Assembly (NCBI GenBank): GCA_038240015.1
Contig: JBBSEF010000103.1
Span: 1-9,420 of the forward strand
Origin: CAHJXF01 sp038240015
GTDB lineage: Bacteria; Pseudomonadota; Gammaproteobacteria; Burkholderiales; Burkholderiaceae_D
DNA length: 9,420 bases
Direction of reading: 5' to 3'
Shown here: positions 1 through 7,594 of the stretch, piece after piece
Numbering within the stretch: the first letter of the stretch is position 1
How the letters are laid out: each line of letters starts with the position of its first letter
Translations under genes and position numbers: made by a program
Notes under the pieces: model-generated
Database searches by the model: none
What the model was told of the DNA's origin: nothing
The model's input: the letters and a program-made list of their open reading frames with translations, nothing else

Positions 1-333
<333 letters not shown>

Positions 334-398
334 TTCGGTTTCCTGAACAAACGATATTGAAAGATAAAACGATCTTAATTAGCTAATAATCTAGCTAA

Positions 399-2504
<2,106 letters not shown>

Positions 2505-2562
2505 GGTGATCCGCCTCGGGAAAATTCGAGCGGCCTGCACGGGCCCTCGAAGACAAACGTAC

Positions 2563-2583
2563 GGCGGCGCCGAAGGCACCGCC
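2563..2583 (-). other. GC-rich hairpin in the rpsG-fusA gap
   Basis: Arms 2583-2575 and 2571-2563 form a 9-bp stem (one G-U pair) with a 3-base loop, in the transcript between rpsG and fusA. No U-run follows on the minus strand, so it is not an intrinsic terminator. A second small inverted repeat, TCTAGA-4-TCTAGA (2591-2606), overlaps the end of rpsG. A role in mRNA processing or in translational spacing of fusA is only a guess. Confidence 0.5.
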
Positions 2584-2601
2584 GGATACTTCTAGAGTTT
2601 T

Positions 2602-3072
2602 CTAGAATCTAAAATGCGAGAACGCCTTGTTGGCTTCGGCCATGCGGTGCACCTCATCGCGCCTTTTCATCGCGCCGCCGCGGCCTTCGGCCGCATCCAT
2701 CAACTCGCCCGCCAGACGCAAGGCCATCGACTTCTCGCTGCGCTTGACGGCCGCTTCGCGCAACCAGCGCATCGCCAGCGCCATGCGGCGGATCGGACGC
2801 ACCTCGACCGGCACCTGATAGTTGGCGCCGCCAACGCGGCGACTCTTGACTTCGACCATCGGCCGCACATTGGACAACGCCAGCGTGAACACTTCGAGAG
2901 GATCCTTGCCGCCCTTGGCGATGATGGTGTCGAAGGCGCCGTAGATGATGCGTTCGGCCACGGCCTTCTTGCCGGCCAGCATGATCACGTTGGAAAACTT
3001 GGCGACATCGATGCTGCCGTATTTCGGATCGGGCAGGATTTCGCGCTTGGGGACTTCACGACGACGGGGCAT
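2602..3072 (-). CDS. rpsG: 30S ribosomal protein S7
   Basis: S7 is a primary 16S rRNA-binding protein that nucleates assembly of the 30S head and lines the E site; in E. coli it also represses translation of its own operon. The product is 156 residues, the standard length, with typical start MPRRREVPKREILPDPKYGS, the central helix-rich core including NVRPMVEVKSRRVGGANYQVP, and the basic C-terminal part with RPIRRMALAMRWL and HRMAEANKAFSHFRF. The ATG at 3072 is preceded by AAAAAGGA at good spacing. It lies 154 bp after rpsL and 97 bp before fusA on the same strand. Nothing is abnormal in the protein. Confidence 0.98.
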   Translation of the reverse strand: MPRRREVPKREILPDPKYGSIDVAKFSNVIMLAGKKAVAERIIYGAFDTIIAKGGKDPLEVFTLALSNVRPMVEVKSRRVGGANYQVPVEVRPIRRMALAMRWLREAAVKRSEKSMALRLAGELMDAAEGRGGAMKRRDEVHRMAEANKAFSHFRF

Positions 3073-3090
3073 GACATTCCTTTTTCAGTT

Positions 3091-3111
3091 GAAGCGCGCT
3101 GTTCGCGCTTC
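3091..3111 (-). promoter_or_regulatory. Hairpin just upstream of the rpsG ribosome-binding site
   Basis: GAAGCGCG and CGCGCTTC form a perfect 8-bp stem with a 5-base loop. On the mRNA it ends 7 bases before the AAAAAGGA Shine-Dalgarno sequence of rpsG, and there is no U-run, so it is not a terminator. In E. coli, S7 binds the rpsL-rpsG intercistronic RNA to repress its own synthesis. The position here fits a similar translational-control element, but that role is inferred from position only. Confidence 0.45.
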
Positions 3112-3226
3112 GCGGCAACCCGACGATGCAACATGGGGAGCCACTTACTTAGAGAGCGATTCGATCCAACGAAGAATCGCGGACAACGCCGGCGGCGAGC
3201 GCCACCGACAGAGAAATAAATCGGTA

Positions 3227-3607
<381 letters not shown>

Positions 3608-3796
3608 TGCGGGTGGTTTGCCTATCTGATCGAAACGGGAAGTACGCGAAGTTGCAATCGCGCGCGATCGCGGCCGGACTGCATTTTTTTCTAAACTTGG
3701 AAGGAGTCGTCGCACCGGAAGCGTTCGGTGCGGCCACGATGCGCGAGGAAATCGTGCACATCTATCCAAAGAACGCTTGACCCGGGCGAGTCAAGA
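3608..3796 (-). other. 5' leader of the str operon mRNA, with several inverted repeats
   Basis: From the predicted start near 3796 to the rpsL ATG is a leader of about 190 nt with no convincing gene. It holds an inverted repeat CTTGAC-8-GTCAAG (3776-3795) right at the transcript 5' end, a GCACCG-8-CGGTGC hairpin (3712-3731), a run of seven A on the transcript (minus strand, opposite 3684-3690), and a perfect 12-bp palindrome ATCGCGCGCGAT (3657-3668). None is followed by a U-run, so I do not call an attenuator. The minus strand also contains GTTCTTTGG (about 3780-3772), only loosely like boxA. Confidence 0.5.
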
Positions 3797-3802
3797 CGCG
3801 GG

Positions 3803-3831
3803 ATTATGCCGATGGGTCGCGGACATGTCAA
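3803..3831 (-). promoter_or_regulatory. Sigma70-type promoter of the str operon
   Basis: On the minus strand there is a perfect TTGACA (3831-3826), a 17-bp spacer, and CATAAT (3808-3803), matching consensus at 5 of 6 in the -10. Transcription should start near 3796. The discriminator just after the -10 is GC-only (CCCGCG), as in promoters under stringent control by ppGpp in proteobacteria; that control is an inference. The accessory element's left flanking repeat ends only 8 bp upstream of the -35, so the promoter itself is intact. Confidence 0.85.
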
Positions 3832-3838
3832 CCTCATG

Positions 3839-3847
3839 CATCTGGCC
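3839..3847. repeat. Left copy of 9-bp flanking direct repeat (putative target-site duplication)
   Basis: CATCTGGCC occurs here and again at 5943-5951 in the same orientation, just outside the two inverted repeats. One base (G3848) separates this copy from the left inverted repeat; the right copy abuts. This is the pattern left by transposition with a 9-bp staggered cut. Confidence 0.7.
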
Positions 3848-3848
3848 G

Positions 3849-3874
3849 GTAGTGTCTCAGTTTGCCGTGTAACA
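3849..3874 (+). repeat. Left terminal inverted repeat
   Basis: The end reads GTAGTGTCTCAGTTT, then four bases, then TGTAACA. The opposite end, read inwards on the minus strand from 5942, gives GTGATGTCTCAGTTT, then three bases, then TGTAACA. The 11-base core TGTCTCAGTTT (3853-3863) and the 7-base inner block (3868-3874) are identical; the outermost four bases differ at two places. I do not recognise it as a named IS family end. Confidence 0.7.
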
Positions 3875-3897
3875 ACGAACTGCCTCGCGCGGGGCGT

Positions 3898-3906
3898 TGC
3901 TATACT
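3898..3906 (+). promoter_or_regulatory. Extended -10 promoter giving a leaderless mRNA for the 79-residue gene
   Basis: TGCTATACT is an extended -10 (TGn plus TATACT, 5 of 6 to consensus). No -35-like hexamer is found at 16-18 bp, which extended -10 promoters tolerate. The -10 ends 6 bases before the ATG at 3913, so transcription would start at or next to the A of the start codon. There is no Shine-Dalgarno sequence before that ATG, which agrees with leaderless translation. Confidence 0.55.
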
Positions 3907-3912
3907 TCTCGC

Positions 3913-4152
3913 ATGGCAACCAGACCCAAACGACCGCGCGACGTGAATGAGCTCGCAAAGCTGATAGTCGATCTATCGACCGGCGACGCCGAGGACGAGA
4001 ATCCCGACGCTGGCAAGAACCCGAACAAGGTCGAATCGGGGCGCAAGGGCGGCACCGTAGGCGGCGCGCAACGCGCGAAAAACCTCACGTCCGCGCAGCG
4101 TTCGGAGATTGCAAAGAAGGCCGCCGACGCGCGCTGGAAACGTACCGAATAG
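3913..4152 (+). CDS. Small basic KGG-like protein, probable nucleic-acid binder (79 aa)
   Basis: The product starts MATRPKRPRDVNELAKLIVDLSTG, has an acidic linker (about residues 25-32), and ends in a basic glycine-rich block (43-77) with RKGG, GG and RA followed by LTSAQRSEIAKKAADARWK. This tail recalls KGG-type repeats and the small histone-H1-like hypothetical proteins found on many bacterial genomic islands. DNA or RNA binding is a reasonable inference, not shown. I chose the ATG at 3913 because the family style begins there and the -10 lies just upstream; an upstream GTG at 3862 lies inside the inverted repeat and adds 17 unrelated residues. It is a self-contained unit with its own promoter and terminator, the first gene inside the left end of the cassette. 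Confidence 0.8.
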   Translation: MATRPKRPRDVNELAKLIVDLSTGDAEDENPDAGKNPNKVESGRKGGTVGGAQRAKNLTSAQRSEIAKKAADARWKRTE

Positions 4153-4180
4153 CACCTTTTTCCTATAGCCGATAACTAGC

Positions 4181-4204
4181 ACCCGCCTCGCGCGGGTATT
4201 TTTT
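4181..4204 (+). terminator. Intrinsic terminator after the 79-residue gene
   Basis: ACCCGC (4181-4186) and GCGGGT (4192-4197) form a 6-bp stem with a 5-base loop, followed by ATTTTTT. It lies 28 bp after the stop codon of the small basic protein gene and separates it from the next transcription unit. Confidence 0.85.
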
Positions 4205-4225
4205 CGCGTTTTGTTATCAAACTCG

Positions 4226-4253
4226 TTGCGCCGATACAGATGCGAGCTATAAT
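4226..4253 (+). promoter_or_regulatory. Promoter of the 164-residue winged-helix gene
   Basis: A perfect TATAAT (4248-4253) is preceded at 16 bp by TTGCGC (4226-4231). Transcription should begin near 4260, giving a short leader of about 24 nt that carries GGGGGA (4271-4276) 7 bases before the ATG at 4284. Confidence 0.7.
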
Positions 4254-4283
4254 GCGCCCATTCAAGATTCGGGGGACAGAGAT

Positions 4284-4778
4284 ATGAGCGACAGCTTCAT
4301 TGCAGACGTGGACACAAAGCTCCGCGAGCTACAGGCGCAAATCGACGAATTGAAGATCGCCCGTAAGTGGTATTTAGCGATGCACAACACCGCGCCTAAG
4401 TCAGGCGAAACCGGCACGGCAGAAGCGCCTAGAGTGCCACGGGCAGATTCTCCCAATACCGTGACCAGTCGCGTCGTCGCTTTTATCGCGGAGCGTCTTA
4501 GCGACGGCCACCCACGCCAGACCATTGACTTGTTCGACGAGCTAAAAGCGGCGGGTATCTCGATCGGTGGCAAGTCTCCAAGGGTCGGGTTGAGCGCAAT
4601 CCTGAGCCGGAGGAAAGATATTTTTTCTAGTGATAGGAAACGCGGGTGGGCGCTGGTTCGCTCCGCGAAAATGAAAGAACCCGTAGTCGCGTCAACGGCT
4701 ACGGGTTCCGGAAGGCGGCGCATTCGCCGCTCAACCAAACTTCCTAACCAGGGAAGCCCCCATGTTGCAGGGGATTGA
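4284..4778 (+). CDS. Coiled-coil plus HARE-HTH-like winged-helix protein (164 aa)
   Basis: Residues 8-32 (VDTKLRELQAQIDELKIARKW) form a likely coiled coil. A low-complexity linker runs to about 58. Residues 60-125 look like a HARE-HTH/winged-helix domain: a first helix (TSRVVAFIAERL), then RQTIDLFDELKAAGISIGGKSP, LSAILSRRKDIF, and RKRGWAL as the final strand. In bacteria this domain is known from proteins linked to restriction endonucleases and DNA modification, where it is thought to read DNA. The tail (126-164) is basic and poorly conserved in style, and is encoded by DNA with strong hairpins, so it may be a read-on rather than a functional domain. The start is secure: ATG after a strong Shine-Dalgarno sequence and a good promoter. 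The exact partner is unknown; the nuclease gene downstream is a natural candidate. Confidence 0.8.
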   Translation: MSDSFIADVDTKLRELQAQIDELKIARKWYLAMHNTAPKSGETGTAEAPRVPRADSPNTVTSRVVAFIAERLSDGHPRQTIDLFDELKAAGISIGGKSPRVGLSAILSRRKDIFSSDRKRGWALVRSAKMKEPVVASTATGSGRRRIRRSTKLPNQGSPHVAGD

Positions 4779-4887
4779 TGCGACTGAAAGGAACAGGATA
4801 TGACTAACCATCATATGACCAGATAGACGATGGCGGCTTTCAGCATCGGGAACCAGCTTTACTCCCGATGCTGAATTGTCCGCCATT
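4677..4887 (+). other. Chain of stem-loops: candidate structured RNA spanning the 3' end of the winged-helix gene and the gap after it
   Basis: Five hairpins follow one another: 4677-4708 (13-bp stem including one G-U, 6-base loop), 4715-4730 (6-bp GC stem, 4-base loop), 4740-4756 (5-bp stem), 4758-4773 (4-bp CCCC/GGGG stem), and a long one at 4829-4887 (TGGCGG/CCGCCA outer stem, small internal loop, then 13 bp including TCAGCATCGGGA, 11-base loop). None has a clean U-run on the plus strand. On the minus strand the first is followed by TTTCATTTTC, so it could be a weak minus-strand terminator. I see no tRNA, tmRNA, riboswitch or CRISPR signature. The 4779-4956 stretch has no credible gene. 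Confidence 0.4.
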
Positions 4888-4962
4888 TCCCCTGCGCTTT
4901 CAACCATTTTTTGACGCCTCGTTGCGTCAGGGAATCATTTCGTCTTTTTTTCGTAGCTGCTA

Positions 4963-5637
4963 TTGCTCGCGCTTGTACGAATCCGTCTAGCAAAAATTGC
5001 GGCTGATTTTGAAAAGATTGCCGATGTAATCGGAATGCCGACCTCGACAGAGGAGCTTAAGAAGTTCAAGCCCTTCGATTTTCAATACTGGGTTGTAAAT
5101 GAGTTACGTGGCACTCCTAGCCAAAAAAAGGTAGGGGATATGGGCATTGATGGCCTGAGCTTTTACCACCACTATCCAATCCAAGTTAAGCAGTCTGATA
5201 GTGTCGGCAGGAACGTTGTCGACAACTTCGAGACGGCATTGCGCAGGTATTACAAAGAAAGGACTGGCAATTTCATAGGATTTATTGTTGCGTTCAGCTT
5301 TACCAAGGGCGCACACGAAGAAGTAGCTAGGGCGAAGAAGGATGGATTCAAATTAGAGCTTGTCACTGTGCAGCGCCTTTTAGACAAAAAATTTACCATC
5401 GCGCAGGAAGGCGAGTTATTCGCGGGATGTTTTAAACAAGGAAGGGAATACAACATGTCGGAGAAACAAAAACCGCAACCGAACATTGTCGAGATAGCGG
5501 CGAGGATGCTGCGCGATCCGAAGTCTGTGCGACTGACGCCCGAACTAAAGCGGAGAATCGGGGCGAGAATCCTCGACGATCAAAAGAACGATCCGCAAAA
5601 ACACAAGGCTACGCCGAAGCCAAAGAAGCCGGGTTAG
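4963..5637 (+). CDS. Mrr-like PD-(D/E)xK restriction nuclease domain protein, probably a 5'-truncated methyltransferase-nuclease
   Basis: Residues 36-142 show the core of an Mrr-type nuclease: KPFDFQYWVVNELRG, KKVGDMGIDG with the catalytic aspartate (D63), PIQVKQSD carrying the Q-x-K signature (Q74, K76), VVDNFETAL, and IVAFSFTKGAHEEVARAKKDG. The active-site residues are intact. From memory, this block usually forms the C-terminal part of large DNA methyltransferase-endonuclease fusions, and residues 1-35 resemble the linker before it. Here no methyltransferase precedes it: an in-frame TAG lies at 4954-4956. The first possible starts are a TTG (4963) and an ATG (5035), neither with a Shine-Dalgarno sequence. 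It is therefore either a decayed remnant or a minimal stand-alone nuclease. Codon and base use are AT-richer than the neighbours. Residues 165-224 look like a separate small protein joined in frame. Confidence 0.65.
   Translation: MLALVRIRLAKIAADFEKIADVIGMPTSTEELKKFKPFDFQYWVVNELRGTPSQKKVGDMGIDGLSFYHHYPIQVKQSDSVGRNVVDNFETALRRYYKERTGNFIGFIVAFSFTKGAHEEVARAKKDGFKLELVTVQRLLDKKFTIAQEGELFAGCFKQGREYNMSEKQKPQPNIVEIAARMLRDPKSVRLTPELKRRIGARILDDQKNDPQKHKATPKPKKPG
5455..5637 (+). CDS. Possible internal start: 60-residue basic protein sharing the frame of the nuclease gene
   Basis: Within the nuclease reading frame the ATG at 5455 is preceded by a very strong Shine-Dalgarno stretch, AAGGAAGGGA, at 7 bases. 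The product begins MSEKQKPQPNIVEIAARMLRDPKSV, continues LTPELKRRIGARILDDQKND, and ends in a lysine/proline-rich tail. It reads like a stand-alone island or phage small protein rather than part of an Mrr domain. It may be made separately, or an original stop codon between two genes may have been lost. Function unknown. The sequence shows the signal; separate translation is inference. Confidence 0.45.
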   Translation: MSEKQKPQPNIVEIAARMLRDPKSVRLTPELKRRIGARILDDQKNDPQKHKATPKPKKPG

Positions 5638-5917
5638 ATAGCACCGTCGTTTTGGTAATCGCAGCGACCGGAATCACCATGATGCCGGTTGCCTGACTAT
5701 CATCGTCGGCGGGATATGCAATGTGTGAGGCTACAGTTTTCGTCGTCGCGTCCTCTGCGATCACGAACCCGACAGATACGCACTCCAAACTCCTGACCCC
5801 TTGCCATTCTGATAGGCGCTTCCATCCGGAAACGTCGCAACTATCGAGCCAGTGAATCATAACGAGAGGCCATCTAAAGGAAGATTTTGCTTTGGTCATT
5901 CGTGGGAGCTTTCGCAC
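5609..5917 (-). CDS. Small phage-like hypothetical protein (102 aa from GTG, 96 aa from ATG)
   Basis: The product contains WLDSCDVSGWKRLSEWQ, ECVSVGFVIAED, and a later GIMVIPVAAI. This pattern (W-DS...GW, C-SVG-I-ED, then an IP motif) is typical of short proteins of unknown function in phages and genomic islands. The start is uncertain: GTG at 5917 sits directly against the right inverted repeat, ATG at 5899 fits the family style better, and neither has a clear Shine-Dalgarno sequence. If transcribed from nearby, its promoter would have to lie in or outside the inverted repeat; TGTAAC in the repeat is only a weak -10 candidate. Its 3' end overlaps the convergent nuclease/60-residue frame by 29 bp. 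Function unknown; a predicted soluble cytoplasmic protein. Confidence 0.65.
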   Translation of the reverse strand: MRKLPRMTKAKSSFRWPLVMIHWLDSCDVSGWKRLSEWQGVRSLECVSVGFVIAEDATTKTVASHIAYPADDDSQATGIMVIPVAAITKTTVLSNPASLASA

Positions 5918-5942
5918 TGTTACAACTAAACTGAGACATCAC
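5918..5942 (-). repeat. Right terminal inverted repeat
   Basis: Plus-strand TGTTACA (5918-5924) and AAACTGAGACA (5928-5938) are the exact reverse complements of blocks in the left repeat. The outermost four bases (TCAC) match the left end at two positions. The right copy of CATCTGGCC begins at the very next base. Confidence 0.7.
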
Positions 5943-5951
5943 CATCTGGCC
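5943..5951. repeat. Right copy of 9-bp flanking direct repeat
   Basis: CATCTGGCC, identical to 3839-3847 and abutting the right inverted repeat. Removing the cassette with one repeat copy would leave a short intergenic region between the str promoter and the divergent gene at 6065. Confidence 0.7.
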
Positions 5952-6064
5952 TTATTCATTGCTATCCGCGACTCACGACCTCGGGGCAAGATGTGCGGCG
6001 GCGAGGAACGTACGAACGTACTATCGGCGTTACGGAACGTGAGCCCGCCAAGGGAAGCGATCGC

Positions 6065-7594
6065 ATGATCACGACGACGACTTCGCCGCATCGCGGCCGC
6101 CGGTGGAAGCGCCGTTTGCTTTGGGGCGCGATCCTGCTTGCGGTAGGCGCCATTGGCTTCTTCTGGAGCTTCTTTCTCTTCGCGGTCTTCGTCGTCGCCG
6201 CAGCCGTCGTCGCCTGCTTTCGCTGGTCGAAGAACTGGTCGGTCCTTCATCTCGCTTTGATGTTGCTGCTGATCGCCACCCTGGCAGGCGCCTGGCGAGC
6301 GGGCGTGTTCCCATCACATGCTGGACGACAGTCCTCGGCGGAAAGCCGACTGCCCGTCGTGGAAGGCGTGCTTACATCGCTGCCGCCCGGCTACGAGAGC
6401 GCCTCGCAGCCGCCCCCACCCGATGCGCTGGAGCAGACCCGGGAGGCGCTGCGCGATGCGATCCGGAAGTATCGCGCGCAGGCCAACGTCGTCGAACGTG
6501 CGCTCCAGCTCAAGGAGTCCGCCGATGGTGTTGTCGCGTTCGCCGACAACCAGCGTCAATCGATCGACGCCATCGTCAGCGCGACGAACGCGCTCGCCGA
6601 CGCGATCAAGGCCGAGAAGCTCGACTCGCTGCAGAAGCTGCGCGTGGTCAAGGACGATCTCGAAAAGCAGATCCAGTCCTGCGAACTGGAGCTGCAGAAA
6701 GTACGGACCGCAAAGGACGCGAACGACCTCTACAGCGACTGCCTTCTGAAGTTCAACATCGCTTCGGTCGGAAGCATCAACGGCAAAGTGCAGTTGCTCG
6801 AAAGCGCATTGCGGGAGGCGAAGCGCAAGGCCATCGAGAACGACATCGCCACGACGGTTTCGAACCACGAAGTGACGATCGATGAATCGAAGGCCCGCAT
6901 CACGAAGACCTACGCGCTGGCCTTCAGGACCAAGGAGTTCTCCCTCGCCGCGCTCGACGCTTCGGAGCTGATGATCGAGTCGGACCCGGAGTTGCTGAGC
7001 CAGTCGCTCACGGTGGCATTCGGCGGCGAGGCGGCGCCTGCCGTTCCGGTGGACGACGCGAGTCGCATCCTGATCCGTCCGGGTGTCACCGAAGTGCGGC
7101 TGGTCAGGACCCGCGTCTACCCCGCGCGCATCCGCGATCTGCCGTCGAAGCTTCGCCTGGTGCAATTCCGGTATGTCGAACTGCGCTGGCCCAATCCCTG
7201 GAAGTGGACGATCCGCTCGATCGTCGATCTGTCGCGAGCGCAAGGGCAGAGTCGCTACCCTTACGCATTCGACATCCAGTCCGACGCGCCGATCGAAGCG
7301 GTGCGTCTTCCGACCGACTCCTTCTTCGCGTCGAACTTCGCCTTCGCGCCACCCAGTCGCGAGGACCACGAGGAAGTCCTCAGGCCGCTCGCCAGCGAAT
7401 CCCTGCGCCCGAGCTACTTCCTCACGCATCAAATGTTGTGGCTCGAGTTGATGCCGGACAACTTCGTATTCCGGAACGCCGCGATGCGTGCGGTCAAGGA
7501 CTACCTGTTCATCGAGAACCTGATTGCGGCCTTGATCGTGACGGCGCTCGGCCTCGTGATCACCATTCTCGCGACGCGATCCACCCCCGCCTGA
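6065..7594 (+). CDS. Unrecognised membrane protein with long coiled coil (509 aa)
   Basis: I do not recognise the family. After a basic N-terminus (RGRRWKRR) come two closely spaced hydrophobic segments (about residues 18-50) and a third (61-78). A proline-rich linker (about 105-120) leads into a long charged helical region (about 121-260, with heptad-like stretches such as KLDSLQKLRVVKDDLEKQIQ). A mixed alpha/beta region follows (about 285-470), with one C-terminal hydrophobic helix (484-502). A membrane-anchored protein with a large soluble middle domain is the most that can be said. The ATG at 6065 is chosen because AAGGGA lies about 9 bases upstream; a GTG at 5993 in the same frame has no such site and adds a charged stretch. 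The 5952-6064 stretch before it holds only an AACGTACG/AACGTACT tandem and no clear promoter. GC content and codon use match the host. Confidence 0.85.
   Translation: MITTTTSPHRGRRWKRRLLWGAILLAVGAIGFFWSFFLFAVFVVAAAVVACFRWSKNWSVLHLALMLLLIATLAGAWRAGVFPSHAGRQSSAESRLPVVEGVLTSLPPGYESASQPPPPDALEQTREALRDAIRKYRAQANVVERALQLKESADGVVAFADNQRQSIDAIVSATNALADAIKAEKLDSLQKLRVVKDDLEKQIQSCELELQKVRTAKDANDLYSDCLLKFNIASVGSINGKVQLLESALREAKRKAIENDIATTVSNHEVTIDESKARITKTYALAFRTKEFSLAALDASELMIESDPELLSQSLTVAFGGEAAPAVPVDDASRILIRPGVTEVRLVRTRVYPARIRDLPSKLRLVQFRYVELRWPNPWKWTIRSIVDLSRAQGQSRYPYAFDIQSDAPIEAVRLPTDSFFASNFAFAPPSREDHEEVLRPLASESLRPSYFLTHQMLWLELMPDNFVFRNAAMRAVKDYLFIENLIAALIVTALGLVITILATRSTPA

Larger units (their letters stand above)
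3849..5942. mobile_element. Putative transposase-less mobile cassette, about 2.09 kb, with terminal inverted repeats and 9-bp target duplication
   Basis: The segment is bounded by matching imperfect inverted repeats and by a 9-bp direct repeat (CATCTGGCC) outside them. It breaks the region between the divergent 6065-7594 gene and the str operon. No product inside resembles a transposase, resolvase, integrase or Rep protein, so if it moved it was mobilised in trans or has lost its transposase. Nine-base duplications are known for several IS families (for example IS1 and some IS4/IS5-type elements), so the size does not identify the family. Inside are five cargo reading frames of accessory or phage-like style, parts of which (4800-5450) are clearly AT-richer than the surrounding housekeeping genes. 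Boundaries are good to about one base. Confidence 0.65.

Noticed and set aside
2505..2579. In-frame ATG 25 codons upstream of the chosen fusA start
   Set aside because: The extra residues do not resemble EF-G, cross a strong hairpin, and the GTG at 2504 has a Shine-Dalgarno sequence and family-typical N-terminus.
4677..4830. CRISPR-like or tRNA-like element in the hairpin region
   Set aside because: No repeated unit with regular spacers, and no cloverleaf with matching acceptor and T arms; only independent hairpins.
4912..4951. Hairpin TGACGC-6-GCGTCA followed by a run of seven T as a terminator
   Set aside because: The T-run is 15 bases past the stem, too far for an intrinsic terminator, and the stem is only 6 bp.
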